Part shown: one piece after another, positions 12,601-24,470 of the stretch
Layout of the letters: each line of letters starts with the position of its first letter
Numbering within the stretch: the stretch's first letter is position 1
Source of the DNA: Epinephelus fuscoguttatus
Lineage: Eukaryota; Chordata; Actinopteri; Perciformes; Serranidae
NCBI RefSeq assembly: GCF_011397635.1
Contig: NC_064767.1
Span: 21,254,537 to 21,318,536, forward strand
Length of the DNA stretch: 64,000 nt
Direction of reading: 5' to 3'
Made by a program: the position numbers and the translations under genes
Notes under the pieces: generated by a model
The model's database searches: none
Told to the model about the DNA's origin: nothing
Seen by the model: only the letters and a program-made list of their open reading frames with translations

Positions 12601-15600
12601 TTATATCGCACCGGTGACATAAACAACTTTTTATTCTAGCAGAGGGATACACACTCGTGGCATGCAAGTGAAACAGACTGTGACACCTTTGCTTCTTAGG
12701 CGATGCACACACACACTCGCAAAGCTTTTCAGGGCTGTCACAGACATGCCAGTGCAACGGCGGCACAGCTTGTACACTTGACTGTCATACTGTTGCGCTG
12801 AAGAGGACTGAGCTGCCCTGAGAGCTTGCTAGCAGTGAAAGGATCAGCCTTTTCCCTGGACCACAGTAAACCTATTAGTCAGGGCTCTGTGTGCCTCTTC
12901 TTCTTCTCCTCTGTGGTGCGTCATACTCTTTGATGGAGTTTATAACAAAAGACACGGATTGTATTGTGTTTGTGGAGATACTGTCATTGTTCCAAGCCCA
13001 ATATTGATTGCTTTCTGATTAGGTGTTCTTGACATAGATCTGACTGATTTAAAGCAGCACAGTGGAGCAAACCACTGCCTTTTGATGGCTTCGTAAACGG
13101 CTTAACGGAGGAATTTCGTGTCTTGTTGGCTCCCCGATCGTAACATTTTCCAGACATTTCATTGTGAAAGTCTCTTCTTATTTTTCTCCGTCCAGTGGGA
13201 GACAGAGAGAAGTATTCTTCTGTGGTTTAGTCTCCACTAGCAGGGGTCACTATATTAGCAGCTGTGCCTGCAGCTGTAACAGGCCTTTGACATCCCAGAG
13301 GAGTGCTGCTCAGTGTGTTGCTCTGCACCCTCTATTGTTTTAATCTCTCAAGGCTGAGTGCTGCAGTGACCTTTAGTTAACTTACAAAAGAGGAAGTGAA
13401 TCTGTCATGTTCAATAAATCAGACACAAAAGTGTTACATCCCAACACAGCATACTTCAAAGGATAATTGTAGCATGTGACTTGGACCCTATTTTTTTGCG
13501 GTTGTAAAGGTCCAGTGTGTAAGATTTAGGAGGATATATTGGCAGAAATGGAATATAATATCCATAACTATATTTTAATTTGTTTTTAATCACCGGGAAC
13601 TAAGAATCGTTGTGTTTTCATTACAATATGAAATAATGGACGAAGCTACAGTGATGTCACCCTTTTGGTTTGAAGACTTTTAAAACCTCAAGTTCAGCAT
13701 TTAGGCCGTTTTCATCTTGGGTTTTTTGGAGCTAGAAATGAGAGGGTGAGAGGGTGGAGTTGTGAATGAGTGACTCATAGACTGTAGCAACAGCACCACC
13801 CTTAGGTATGCATAACTTTGGGCCTTAATTAAATGTAAATGGGTGAGTAATATAAAAATTCACCCCCCTTCAGTTGTCATGACGAGAAAAATTAGCTATA
13901 GAGACCAAAACTGTTTTATTTACCAGGCTGCAAACATGTTTATTTCTGCTGTAAAGTTGGGCATTTTAATATAGGGCTGTACGTGGCTCTATTCTGTATT
14001 GGAGCCAGCCTCAAGTGGCCTAGCGATGAACATGTTAGCTTCATTTTTCAGGCTCAGAGGTTGCTGCTTGGTTTTCAGTACCTTAGAATGAGTCAATCAT
14101 ATCTACAGACAGATCGGGTCCTCCTCCATGGAGTTGCCATGATGTTTTTACAGAAGCCCAGAATGGACAAACTAAACAATGACTCTAGATAGGGTCATTC
14201 GTGTTTTCGCATCGGCCATCATACTGCTCCTACACGCTTGGCACATGAGAAGTTTCAGTTGATTGCACTCTGCAACCTCACCACTAGATGCCACTAAATC
14301 CTACACACTAGACCTTTAACAATTAATTGCTAAAAAGCAGTCTGACTGGGAAAGAAATACAAGTGCACAAACAATCATACAGATTTTAAACAAACCTGTA
14401 GGTTGGCCAGACTTATGGGTGCAGTCAATTTTGGTTTTACATCCTGATAAAGATGAAAATAGTATGGCTAAACTGTTTGCTTCTTTGCAACTTGTCTGAA
14501 TTTCTGACTGCTCCTGTTTCTCACCTGATTGAACTTCATTTTAGTAATGTCCATGTGTTCCCAAATCTCAGCAGTTAAAGGATCATTATGTAATCCTAGA
14601 GAAAGATAGCTGATTGTTGAGTCTTAGTCCCAGGTCGTCACATACCGAAGCTTTGGGCTGGTGGTTCAATCGACTACCAACCCAAAGTCATTAGCATTTG
14701 ATGACCTGGGAATGAGATTAAACAATCAACTATCTTCCTCCAGAGTTGCGAACTGAACCTTTAAATTGGTGCCTCGAAACGAATGCTAAAGCCAGAAAAA
14801 TTAGACCAAAGTTGTATTTTACCATTGTTTCCCTCTAATATACAGTAATGCAGTCATTTTTTTCTTCGAGTTATACAAATGTCTGTTGTTTTAGTACAGA
14901 CACACAGATGTGCTAAAGACCGCGGCTCCTTTGTAGGAGTTGTGAAAGCTCTCTCAGTGATCAGTGGAGCATGGTTTAGCTGATTGACAGAGTTTCGGAG
15001 GAGCATGGCACATCAGCATTGTTGGTGTCCACAGAGGCATAGCTGAGGCTGAATAAGCTGCTCTAATGATGCCACTTTAGCTAATATCTGTCCATTTAGC
15101 ATCACTGCGCATCAGTCAACAGTCATTTGGTTGCTATCAGCAGCAACATGGGACTCCATCACAGTTCTGAGGCTCTTGTAAACACTCTCCTAGTCTCCAG
15201 GGCAAACTGTGTTTGTAGTTGCAGTGCGTAGGAGAATCTTTACAGGCATGCTTCTTTGAATTTGGTGTGCCAAGACATGGTCTGAATGTAGTGCTCAGCT
15301 TCACTCCACTGCTGCTCTGTGGTTTTTAGCACATTTGATGCAATACTCACTTGCAAAACTGAGAAATAAGTCCAGTGCCAATGCAATCCAAATAAACTGT
15401 CCACCTCACATTTTAGAGTGTTTCCAAACTGCCCCGACAGTTAACCAAGGCATGACATTTAGCCTGAGAGAGCCATCTTTGGAATTAGGAACTAAAGCTT
15501 CCAAATGGAAAACTTCAAAAAGAGAAAAGCTCATGCTCCTCAATTTTAGTAATTCAATTCATACAGCCTTGCTTGACATGAGTGGCTTGGAACTATGTAT

Positions 15601-18600
15601 GAAAATAACTGCCGTACTTAGAGCATAATGGAATTACTTTGAGTTTAGATTATAATGTTCAGGAAAAATAAAGACGGGCAATGACTCGAGAGAGTCAGTA
15701 TCATATGCCGTATGCTAACTATGCGCAGAAGGACTGCAAACTCATTTCTTCCATTTTTCATTTTTTCCACCCAAGACAGCACAGGAGGAGGTTAAAGTTG
15801 CCGCAGCCCTGCCCTTGTTCAGCCTCTTTTAGGCACATTTTTATTACCTGTAACACAATGTGCACTTTGAAAAGTAATATGCTGGTAATGGATCCCCAGT
15901 TGGAATGTCTGTTTAGATTTTTTTCTGCTAGATCACATGTTGTACTTGTGTTTTTAGGTTTTCATTATGCTTCCAATGTTTCTAATCAAATATGGATTAC
16001 CTCCAACTGTACCTCTGTCCTTCTCTAACCTCTCTCTGCCCCCCCTGTTTACTCCAGGTGCTGAAGAAGATATCAGGGTACATCCAGGAGCAGAATGAGA
16101 AGATCTACGCTCCTAGAGGTCTGCTGCTCACAGACCCCATAGAGAGAGGAATGAGGGTTGTATCCTTTGCTTGTCTGCTGCTTTGAGTGCATAACAAATA
16201 GAGGATAAAGTCCCAAATGGGACATATAAAAGACTGAGAGGATGTGGCAGTAGTTTTGAGGTTGCAGAAACTAGGCTTCATGAGGGGAAAGTCACCAGTT
16301 AGAATCACTGGAACTGCTAGAAACATCTGGGTTGGATAAATGAAAAAGTAATACCTCCTCTTCCTCATATATTACCATCAAGGTGCCCTTGAACAAGGCA
16401 CTTAAACTCCAGCTGCTGCAGAGTAGCCATTCAATGGCCAACTGTCATTCCCAGGAGTAAATCTGAAGCAGGACAGGGCTGAAAAAAGCATGCGTGCTCC
16501 GTCAAATGTCCTTTGATAAGAAAAGGTGAAAAAGTAACAGGGTGATGTGATGAATTAGCACCCTAAGGTATGTACACGCTTGTGACATTGTGTTTGGTCT
16601 GCTCAGGCCATCTTGTTCTGTTTTATCGTCCCAAAATAAGGTGCTCTATCACAATCTTTTCAAGTGTTTCCAGCTCTTCACAAGGCTCATCGTATATTCT
16701 TTTACAGTTTTCAGAAGTGGCCAGATGTGTGTCTCTCTGTGTCAGTCGGAGAGATCCCAGCACAGCTCCTCATGTAGTTAAAAGGCAAAGGGAGAGAGAG
16801 AATGTGTCCAGTAGACCATCACACAGACCTGGCCCCAGACGGGCTCAAAGAACAGGCTCCAAGTCACAGGGCCAACCTATTACCAACACTTATTAGTCAA
16901 TACACCCCTATACAATATGTTCTCTGTTTGTGAAGGCTTGTTAGAGACCTCATTCTCCCAAAGAACAGCACAGTATGTGTCTCACCCTTATTACTTTGAG
17001 ATCACAATTTTTTAAACTCAAAAGGGCAAATCCACTTGCCGGGGTCCAGACTTTTGTATTCACCTTCTCCACTGACTTTGGGTTGACTGATTCATCTGAC
17101 TTAGTGACACAAACAGCGGTTTCTAAGTTAAAACAAAGAACGACTAGTGAGTGCCGCGGGGGAACTTAATTAGCCAATCAGTGCAACCGGTGGGAGTAAA
17201 GGCCTTTGCACACTGAGTCCGTTTTTTTTCCGGATGCATTTTTTCTATCCACTATCCAAAAAAAAATGACAAACCTGTTGAACAAGAGTTATCTGAGTTG
17301 TGAAATGATTCTGTGCACCCTGTTCTCCTGTCTTGTCGCAGCTGTGTCCCCCCTCCACATTTTCTATAATAATTCTTGGTCAAACATCTCTAAAGCCTTC
17401 TGATATATGCGAAAAAATGCAGAAAATCGAACCTGTTCCGAAAATGTTTATGACGGACGAAAGTTTCTGACGTAATTGACACAATGTGAGGTCGTATTTA
17501 TTTTGGACATGTGACAATTTCAGACGAAAAAAATGGAGTTAGTGTGCAAAGGCCTTAACGCTGTTGTCAGTGCACCTGAACCAATGAGGAGTAATAACAA
17601 CAATGCAAGCACTGTAGACAAGACAGACGCTGCTATTGAGGCTGTTCTAAATTGACTCGTCTTCTAAATATCGCCCAACATCGCAGTTTGTTTTTGCTTT
17701 GCTCGGCTCCACTCTGAAAACCCTGGCAAAACAGGTATGCTGGCATGGCTGCGCATCAGTGTTGGTTTAAAATGACATTAGATTCAGACGGACACATTGG
17801 CCTACAGTCACTGGTTAGGGAAAATTGAGTTGCACTCACATCACTTAGAGTGGACGCAGTGTCGGACTGAAGATGGAGGCGGAGTGTAACAAGTTGACAG
17901 TTCTGTCTGATACCAGCTGGCCAATTAACACATCTAGTTTGAGTGGTATCTTCACCTTGTCATGAGCTGTTTCAGATTCTGCAGACCTCAAACAGTTGTA
18001 TTCGGAGCACCTCGGAGACGAGTCTGAGACAGGAGATGTGCAGTATCCAACAGACGTGAAGGACTCGAGTCAGACTTAAGTTGCAAATTTGAGGACTTGA
18101 GGCTTTACTGACAAAAGACTTGACTTATTTTGGTAAACGTGACTTGATAAACGACCTGACTTCTTTAAAATAAATGTTTGTATTTTTCTAGACTTTGAGA
18201 AGTTACATTTTGTTTTTGAAACATGATTTGGCAATTTCTATTGTAATACGAGCAAACCTGGCAACCTACTGGGACGTGGCAGACTAGCAGAGGCCAACAC
18301 ACGAGGCAGCTGTCATAGAGGGGGCTAATCCAAATATAATAAAATTTGGATTGTGTTATGTTGTCAATGACGAAGTAAAAAAAAAAGGGCTGCCGTATGA
18401 AAGTTCTGCAGATGAAAAATCAGCGACACAACCACCACAACATCCAACTTCACCACTTTACCTGTCACTATAAAACCCACAACTAAAGTTGCATGAATAT
18501 GTCTTCCGAGCTAAGTTACATATTAACCAGAAAGCTAACGTTTGACCACATGTGACTTACACCCACCCTTGGTAACCAATGAGAGAGCAACAGGAAACCT

Positions 18601-19009
18601 GGAATGCAGAGGGAGGAAAGCAGCAGACACACACAAACTGTGAGATCTTGGGAGTTTTAGCTGAATTTTGCGATCATTGACGTCAGTCACTGATCTCCCC
18701 ATGCAGAAAAATTTCATGAGTAAATCAGTTGTTTAGGTTATGCACCACCACATTAACGTAACAACACTTTGAGATGAAAAATGCAGTGTCAGCAGTACAG
18801 GAACTTGGCTGTTGTTGGACATTGTTGAGTTGTACTGCCTAAAGATCCGCCAGTACATTTTCAACCCTGTATTTTAATACTGTCTTCATCACGATGATCC
18901 TTGACATTCGCCATGTCCTCAGCTAGAGATCAGTGTGTTTGAAGACCGGGGTTCGGGCAGCTCCAGTCCCAGCAGCAGCATATCATCGGCAGGCAGCAGC
19001 GCTCGGTGA
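2392..19009 (+). CDS. golga7b: golga7b, whole coding span (5 exons, 159 aa)
   Basis: Spliced gene; exons 2392-2403, 9885-10010, 10885-11037, 16058-16159 and 18923-19009 join in frame to a predicted 159-residue protein. It matches what I recall of vertebrate GOLGA7B along its length: N-terminal [16 protein letters not shown], core [20 protein letters not shown], helical segment with [15 protein letters not shown], and [18 protein letters not shown] near the C-terminus. Family knowledge: GOLGA7/GCP16 proteins are small, palmitoylated, Golgi- and membrane-associated partners of DHHC acyltransferases (GOLGA7 with ZDHHC9, GOLGA7B with ZDHHC5). Cys78 and Cys81 correspond to the palmitoylated Cys69/Cys72 of GCP16. 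The long N-terminus (about 9 residues more than GOLGA7) and the Ser-rich tail favour GOLGA7B over GOLGA7. Human GOLGA7B is about 167 aa, so the size fits. The neighbouring convergent crtac1 supports orthology. Whether this is one of two teleost duplicates cannot be told here. Confidence 0.93.
3577..3614. repeat. (CA)n microsatellite
   Basis: About 19 CA units in golga7b intron 1. Confidence 0.95.
5281..6242. mobile_element. TTAA-flanked DNA transposon with long inverted arms
   Basis: Left end TTAAAGGAATACTTCACCC; right end, read on the other strand, TTAAAGGAACACTTTGCCC. The inverted similarity continues inward for about 185 bp (5281-5465 against 6053-6242), including aacaacagcaaaacta in both arms. 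No transposase ORF is seen, so it is non-autonomous. The TTAA flanks suggest a piggyBac- or Kolobok-type origin (inference). The middle carries a LINE-like 3' tail. Confidence 0.75.
5860..5935 (+). mobile_element. LINE-like 3' tail
   Basis: ggacctcctggttaaataaa followed by ggttaaagaataaataaaaa is the typical end of several fish non-LTR retrotransposons, with a short repeated tail motif. It lies inside the 5281-6242 element, so it may be nested. The 5' limit is uncertain. Confidence 0.45.
6780..6975 (+). repeat. Imperfect pyrimidine (CTTT-like) tract
   Basis: Long run rich in cttt/ttcc on the plus strand in golga7b intron 1. Low complexity, not coding. Confidence 0.6.
7825..7846. repeat. Poly-C run
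   Basis: About 22 consecutive C. A G run also lies at 7390-7402. Such runs are prone to assembly length error. Confidence 0.9.
8400..8705 (-). pseudogene. LINE (non-LTR) ORF2 C-terminal fragment
   Basis: Minus-strand reading [20 protein letters not shown] ... [11 protein letters not shown] ... [13 protein letters not shown] matches the C-terminal tail of reverse transcriptases of L2/Rex-like fish LINEs (typical pattern YKALHGLAPSYI ... LRSS ... LWNSLPLDIR). It breaks by stop or frameshift near 8472 before a KKYLF-like end. Only the last ~100 residues are left, so it is a dead 5'-truncated copy in antisense orientation within golga7b intron 1. Adjacent sequence to about 8870 is also repeat-like. 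Confidence 0.7.
9885..10010 (+). CDS. golga7b: golga7b coding exon 2
   Basis: 126 bp, phase 0 on both sides, residues 5-46. Acceptor ctgctcag and donor gtgagc are canonical. It encodes [13 protein letters not shown] and the family core [20 protein letters not shown], ending at PSELDNR as in GOLGA7/GOLGA7B. The intron after the donor is CA-rich. Confidence 0.95.
10885..11037 (+). CDS. golga7b: golga7b coding exon 3
   Basis: 153 bp, phase 0 on both sides, residues 47-97. Acceptor gtaagtag, donor gtaata. It encodes [20 protein letters not shown] and the signature [16 protein letters not shown]. Cys78 and Cys81 are the probable palmitoylation sites by homology to GCP16. The exon ends [10 protein letters not shown]. 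Confidence 0.96.
11904..11957. repeat. Perfect tandem duplication of a 27-bp unit
   Basis: The unit beginning aattctgttgtgactgtgtg and ending ggtaccg occurs twice back to back (11904-11930, 11931-11957) with no mismatch. Confidence 0.95.
13504..14319. mobile_element. TTAA-type MITE, 'AGTGTGTAGGATTTAG' family
   Basis: Left end TAAAGGTCCAGTGTGTAAGA; right end inverted TTAAAGGTCTAGTGTGTAGG. A widespread teleost non-autonomous DNA element by recollection of this terminal motif. No ORF of transposase type is inside. The target site is TTAA at the right and a changed GTAA at the left. Confidence 0.75.
14575..14764. mobile_element. Short TTAA-flanked foldback element
   Basis: The 190 bp folds on itself almost completely. 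Left arm TTAAAGGATCATTATGTAAT ... GATAGCTGATTGTTGAGTC; right arm inverted TTAAAGGTTCAGTTCGCAAC ... GATAGTTGATTGTTTAATC. Only a short loop (cgaagctttgggctgg region) separates the arms. TTAA lies at both ends. Confidence 0.8.
16058..16159 (+). CDS. golga7b: golga7b coding exon 4
   Basis: 102 bp, phase 0 on both sides, residues 98-131: [18 protein letters not shown] then [16 protein letters not shown]. The acceptor has a pyrimidine-rich tract ending ctccag. The donor is gtatcc, weaker than consensus but giving the conserved in-frame join RV-(L/I)EIS. Confidence 0.95.
16230..16470 (+). mobile_element. Probable tRNA-derived SINE remnant
   Basis: aagtcaccagttagaatcac resembles a Pol III B box. gtgcccttgaacaaggcact is a core motif common to fish SINEs. 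The copy is degenerate and its limits are approximate. Confidence 0.5.
17197..17558. mobile_element. Short MITE with AAGGCCTTTGCACACT termini
   Basis: Left TAAAGGCCTTTGCACACTGA; right end inverted TTAAGGCCTTTGCACACTAA. About 360 bp, no transposase. Flank TTAA at the right, TAAA at the left. Confidence 0.75.
18923..19009 (+). CDS. golga7b: golga7b coding exon 5 (C-terminal, Ser-rich tail)
   Basis: 87 bp including TGA, residues 132-159. It begins [13 protein letters not shown], matching the IEISIYEDR segment of the family, and continues as a serine-rich tail ending SSAR. GOLGA7B tails are Ser/Gly-rich and vary in length, so the divergence is expected. The acceptor is tcctcag. Confidence 0.93.
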   Translation, partial: LEISVFEDRGSGSSSPSSSISSAGSSAR

Positions 19010-19226
19010 CTGGAGGGGCAGCGCCAGGCTTACGGGTACCACCACAGGGGCAGCGGGACTCTTACCAACATCCGCATGCTGAAACATGAGAGCACCAGGT
19101 TCTAAGACGAGTGGAGAGCGAAAAAGGCGAGGAGGTGATCCACAGCATTCACACTCTCCCTGCTGGGGCCTACAATGTACCACCACGAGAACAGGAGCTG
19201 GCTTACACAAACACACTGGATAACAG

Positions 19227-19232
19227 AATAAA
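19227..19232 (+). terminator. golga7b: possible polyadenylation signal of golga7b
   Basis: AATAAA about 220 bp after the stop codon, followed by a GT-rich stretch near 19285. This is the first canonical hexamer after the CDS. Real 3' ends can lie much further out, and no transcript data are available here. Confidence 0.35.
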
Positions 19233-20206
19233 CACAAGTGCAACAGAACCCACACAGCTAGCAGACACACGCACAAGCCAACATCCAGAGTGTCTGTGAG
19301 GGAATGTCTTTCATTCTCCAACAGCTATCCAAACCAAAATCTTTTGTTCCAATTTTTCCTTTCACCTTCCCTCTCATTCCATCACGTCTGTTCCATGAGT
19401 CACACCATCTCTGTCGTACAGCTGATTCAGCGGGCTTACCCTTGATTAGACTGGATGTCAGTGCTTGATTGTTTCCAGGGGGGTCACTGTCACTATGTCT
19501 ATCTGCTGACGCATTGGCAGTGTAGTCTGAGGTCTGTGCAGCAGCTCTGAAATCTGGATGGAGGAAAACTACCAGCCTCTTGGGAGACCCAGTGTTCTCC
19601 GGTCTCGCTGAATGATTGCATTCATGTCAGGTGGTTGGGGTCAAGCCGCTTTGAATGCTGGCAAATTGGGCCTGCTGTGGGACCGCTCTGCTCTGTGCTC
19701 TGTTCACATGCATTTGGCTTCAATATCAAACAACTAACAGAGAGCACCTTGGATTATTTATCCTTCTCATTCACAGCAGTGGATACTAGTGATCCACATC
19801 ACAGCTGCAGGTCACACTCCTACGCATACACACACACACACGCATACAAATGTACACAACCGTGCCCAAGTACTCGTACAGACACTAGTGAGGGGACATG
19901 CACGCACATGCATACTGTATACACATAACTGTGGCTAGTGGCCCTGCGTTCCTGCACACAAAATCCTGGCAGACGTGGAGTTGGAGTCGATCCTACAGAC
20001 AATATTCTCTGTGGTCTCAGCTCATTGGGAACGCAAGCAAATCCAGGCAGGCCCTGTAAGACTGCGCTAGTTTCCCTGGTAGTGTGTACATGTATCTGGC
20101 GTGTTGTGCACAGAGTGTCTGCAGGTCCTTAAAAAGCCTTAAAATGTCTTCAATTCAATTTTATAAATATAGGGTCTGAAAAGTCATTAAATAGTCTTTG
20201 ATTGAA

Positions 20207-20521
20207 TACACAGGATGGCAATCTGGAACTGCAAAAATATATCAACGACGAAGGAAATATTAAAGAGCCTTTATTACAGCGGTTCATTGAAAGAACTAAC
20301 ATGTTTCGACCACTGTAGGTCTTTGTCAGGGCTTTAAAAACTGTTTTTAATTCTGTCTCTGTCAGGGCTTTAAACATTTTTAAGGTCTGGCGAAGACCTA
20401 CAGTGGTCGAAACATGTCGGCTCTTTAAATGATTTAGCTTCAACAATAAAGGCTTTTTTAATATTTCCTTTCTTGTTGATATATTTTTGGAGTGCCTGGA
20501 TTGCATTCCTGTGTATCCTGT
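20207..20521. mobile_element. Palindromic foldback element
   Basis: Left arm aatacacaggatggcaatct ... aaaaatatatcaac ... catgtttcgaccactgtagg. The right arm, read inverted, carries the same blocks in the same order with about 80-90% identity. Nested inside another repeat whose halves (tgcaggtccttaaaaagcct and acaagtcttaaatg) lie on either side. Confidence 0.75.
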
Positions 20522-20872
20522 TATTTCTCCTTTCCATGAGCACCAGACATAAGGTTCTCATCTACGTTTGATTGTACAGAGCAACCAGTCGTCTCTTTTT
20601 ACAAGTCTTAAATGTGAATTTGTGAGGTCCTACTTGCCACAAACATTTTATGCAATATAATTGATCCATCTTTTGATGTGTTTCTGTCAAAATGAGTCAG
20701 GATCTTCTGCATTTCAGTCCACATTTCTGATGCTGCAAATCTTTAAACCTACCACTGAACCTAATACTTTACTTTATACACGCACTGATCTGTTGGCAAA
20801 ATGTAGATTAAACAAACTCACACTAATAACTACATCTCTACATGAAAACTAACTCTGTTCAGGACCACATAT

Positions 20873-21915
20873 AGACCCTTTTAGGGCTGATGTCACGATG
20901 ACGTTATTAGTTGGAGGCAAAACATGAATTGCCACCACGGGGCTGTAGAGTCTTAAAATGTCATCTTGATGTGTTATTAGGAGCCAGAATAGAAGAAGTC
21001 ATGGCTCAAAATATACATTTTATCACATACCAGCCGCAACTGCCTGTCAACAAAAACGAAGACAACTAAGGTTAAATGCGATAAGACGAAAGGACTGAAC
21101 AGAGGCGAATATCAAAAATGCTCACACGTGCAGCACATACTTCATATCAGGTTAGGGAGAAAGTATTTACTGTTGTAGGGATGAATAACATCCTGTGCTT
21201 TAAGGGTTATCATGTCCACCTCATCAGCAATTAGGGAGGTATTAAGAGGAATATTGGGTTTCTCTGTAACGCTAACTTTTTAGCGCATTAAGCTAACATT
21301 AGCTTTAATAGGAAACTGCTCAAGTGTCGTCCTCCTTTGTAAGACTGGCATAGTAATCGACCACAAAGCCGACCATCCAACCTTCAGCAATCCTGTCAAA
21401 TCATCCATCCACTGAGTGAGAGCATACGGGTCGGCCAGTCTGGTCCCGTTGGTCAGTGTTTACTTATTCAAGTAACCTGACATGATGCATTCGTGAATTC
21501 AGTCTGACACTCTACACTAAAATGAGAGCCCCGTTGTTCAAAGAAATAGAACATTTTATATCTATATGAATTAGCGAACAGTTACGTCAATCACACGTTC
21601 ACTCTTCTCGGCGCTCTGCTGCTCCATCTCCTTAGACAGTGCCTAGAGTGTGCTCTGCCACTCTAAGAGTGCGGTGCTCTGCATAACTAAACTGTACATT
21701 CCGACAGCGCTCTGAATTTACCAACAGTCCAGTTTGTGCCAGAGTGCACTTGGAATCAATATTTCCGAAAGCACTCTATGATGAGAGACTTGTATCATCT
21801 TCCTCCATCGTCAAAAACAAGCCAACAGAACTTGCTAGCTAATGTCTGTGGAGAATTGTTTTGCCTCCAGCTAAGCCCCACCTACCAAAAACGTCATACT
21901 GTTTACTAACAGCTA
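20873..21915. mobile_element. Diverged DNA transposon with inverted arms
   Basis: ggaggcaaaaca near 20912 and its inverse tgttttgcctcc near 21857, with tgacgtt flanking further out in both arms. A tract rich in gctctg/agagcg around 21605-21780 may be a second nested element. Limits approximate. Confidence 0.45.
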
Positions 21916-22070
21916 TATAGCCGATTTCTCACCTCTATACTTGCATGCAATGCTTGAATAAGAGAAAGATGATTTGTCAAAAAAAATCTGTCATAAATTT
22001 GGTTTAAAGTCATCTTGAAGAGGTCTTAAAGAGCATTAAATCTAACTGTCTGATACCTGTAGACACTTCT

Positions 22071-22179
<109 letters not shown>

Positions 22180-24470
22180 CATCAGTTCCAGCTTTACCTA
22201 GTGTGAGATGAGCTTGCTACTCATTAGGAAGATATCAAAAAGCAAGGATCAGTGTCCCAAATGAGAGCTGAACACACAATGTATGTTAACCAGTACAGGT
22301 GTGTGTTCGTATGTGAGTATAGGTGTGTGTAGGAGAATCAGCACACACAGAGTTCAGTAACCTCTGCTGGTCTGCCTGTACTGCTCATGGAGATACAGAT
22401 TATTTCTGATTATACAAAATGCAAAATTAAAACAGCAATATTAGAAACACAGAGATATTGATGCATGTGAGATTTAAGATTTAAAGTGTCTCTATCTTCA
22501 AAGTCTTTCATCTTTCACTTGTCTGTTATGTATCATCAGACATACAGGCATTAGTTTAATGTCATTTTGACAGTTGTAGCTCCCTCTAGGGTCAGACTGA
22601 GGAACTTCTGCACTTCTGAAAGTAAAATCATTAAACATATTTGAGTATAAAGGCAAAGATAGCATGATCCAAACCTAATAAGCTCCTTAATGAAACCTAA
22701 TATTCATGTAACACTACTTATTCACTCTACCGCACTGCCCTGCAGGTTCCCTCGTAGTTCAGTATCCTCAGCACACACTGACAATGCAGCCTGAGGAGCA
22801 TGTATTCTGTCTCTCTCAGAGGGAAATAATGCTTCCTGTCTGGCTTATGTGTTTGTGGAGTCTGATGAGACAAAGGATGATCATTATGTAGCAAAAATGT
22901 TGATGCAAGTAGACAGCACGCCCACACAGCGACCCGAAAAAACTTCAGCCCTGTTTCAGTGTCTGCATATTTTTATTTCTTTTTCCATAGTGTGTCTTCT
23001 GCTTTATTTTACCATTTTTTGTTTTGTTTTCTTTAAACTCACCTCATAACATGATCTATAAATCAACCTGGGGAGCGTAGCCCTTTGTCTGTTCTTCAGC
23101 CACATCGTTAGCTTTGAGCAGAACCCTCAGCAGAGCCCCTGCCTCGCAACCAGCCTTGTGTACCTTCACCAGAGCAGTGTCAGGTTGAAGTTAAACCGCC
23201 CACTGGCTTCAGTCCAGCGAACAGTTTGATTCCAGCTTGACATTTTACTACCTGGGCGAGTGAGATGATCCTACAAAGACATTTTCCCACAGCAGTTGAC
23301 TTCAGTTGTGCTTGTGTTCAGCCTCCTGTTCTTTTTGATGCCTTCATGTTTCATCCCAGTGGAATGGATACCCAACCTGGGGCTGATGGACTGACCAATT
23401 AAAAACTGACTCAACACTGCCAATAAGCGAATAAAGGAGCTCATTGGACAATGTATAAAGAAAAAACACAGTGAGTGTGTATGAACTGTACAGGAGACGG
23501 ACTGCACTGTACATGCTTGTCAATGATCATCCATGCTGAGTCTGTGAAGTGTAAAGAAGTGGATGGAAACGCCATAATGCTATTTAATTCCAAAACATCA
23601 CTGTTGCCCAGTATTAGTCCCTGAAGACATTTTTAATGTTTTGATATCGTCTCTAATTTGGGCATCAAGTGACAGAGCAGCTATAAAAGCATATCGTCTG
23701 TACAGCTGTGAGCTGCTGTTTAGTTTCTTCTGTAGAATGAAGATAACCTTTAGATTTGTCCAAAAACAAGTGTTGATAATGTAGCTGGTGATATTGTTAG
23801 TAATAATAACAATGTCAGTTATCATGGTGGTGATAAACAGAGGGGTGATGATGATGATCCTCAGGGGGAAGGCTGAAATGTGCCAAATTTAAAGGCTAAA
23901 TTTCTTGAAGGATAAGTTCACATGTTTATTATGCCAACAGTTCTATAGACGGCACTGCTGGTCTGTGAGTTGGTCCACAGCTTTCCACACTGAATATAAA
24001 ATGTCCCAACAAGTTTTGGATGGGTTGACACTAAATGTAGTTTGTGTGTTCGTGGTGCACAGAGGACGAACGCTTCCAACTCATGAGGTATTTTCAGACC
24101 AAACACTTCTGGGAGGAATTATCTTCTGGAGAACTTTTTTTTTTTTTTCAGTTTGTATTCGTACCACTAATAGGAGCACTGAGGCAACGTAAGCTGGCCT
24201 ACACCTATTTTGCTTTGATGAGTCAAAATCGTGTTGGTTGTCCCCTGTCATATGTATGCTCAGTAAAGCCTGGACTTTACTGTAAATGCAGTCGTCCATG
24301 TTCTCTTCCATTTTTCTTGTTACGAGCTGTTGTTTGTGTTTTTAGGTCTCTATTGTTTACACAGTTATTGCCGTTTAAAAATGGTGGTTCTGTGCTGAAT
24401 TGGCTCATGTGTTGACCAATCACTGTTCACTTCTGTCTCTCAATTTTCCTCTTGTGCTGGGAGAAATTTT

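Larger units (their letters stand above)
11038..16057 (+). other. golga7b: golga7b intron 3
   Basis: 5.0 kb without supportable exon. It holds a 27-bp tandem duplication (11904-11957) and two TTAA-type foldback elements (about 13504-14319 and 14575-14764). The rest looks unique; no similarity recognised. Confidence 0.75.
16160..18922 (+). other. golga7b: golga7b intron 4
   Basis: 2.8 kb with a SINE-like piece (about 16230-16470), a short TTAA-type element (17197-17558) and a degenerate gacttg-rich repeat near 18050-18160 resembling the hAT-like insert at 36704-37031. No exon recognised. Confidence 0.7.

Noticed and set aside
24044..24415. 123-residue plus-strand open frame
   Set aside because: No family resemblance; it lies in sequence that seems to be old transposon interior with a poly-T run.
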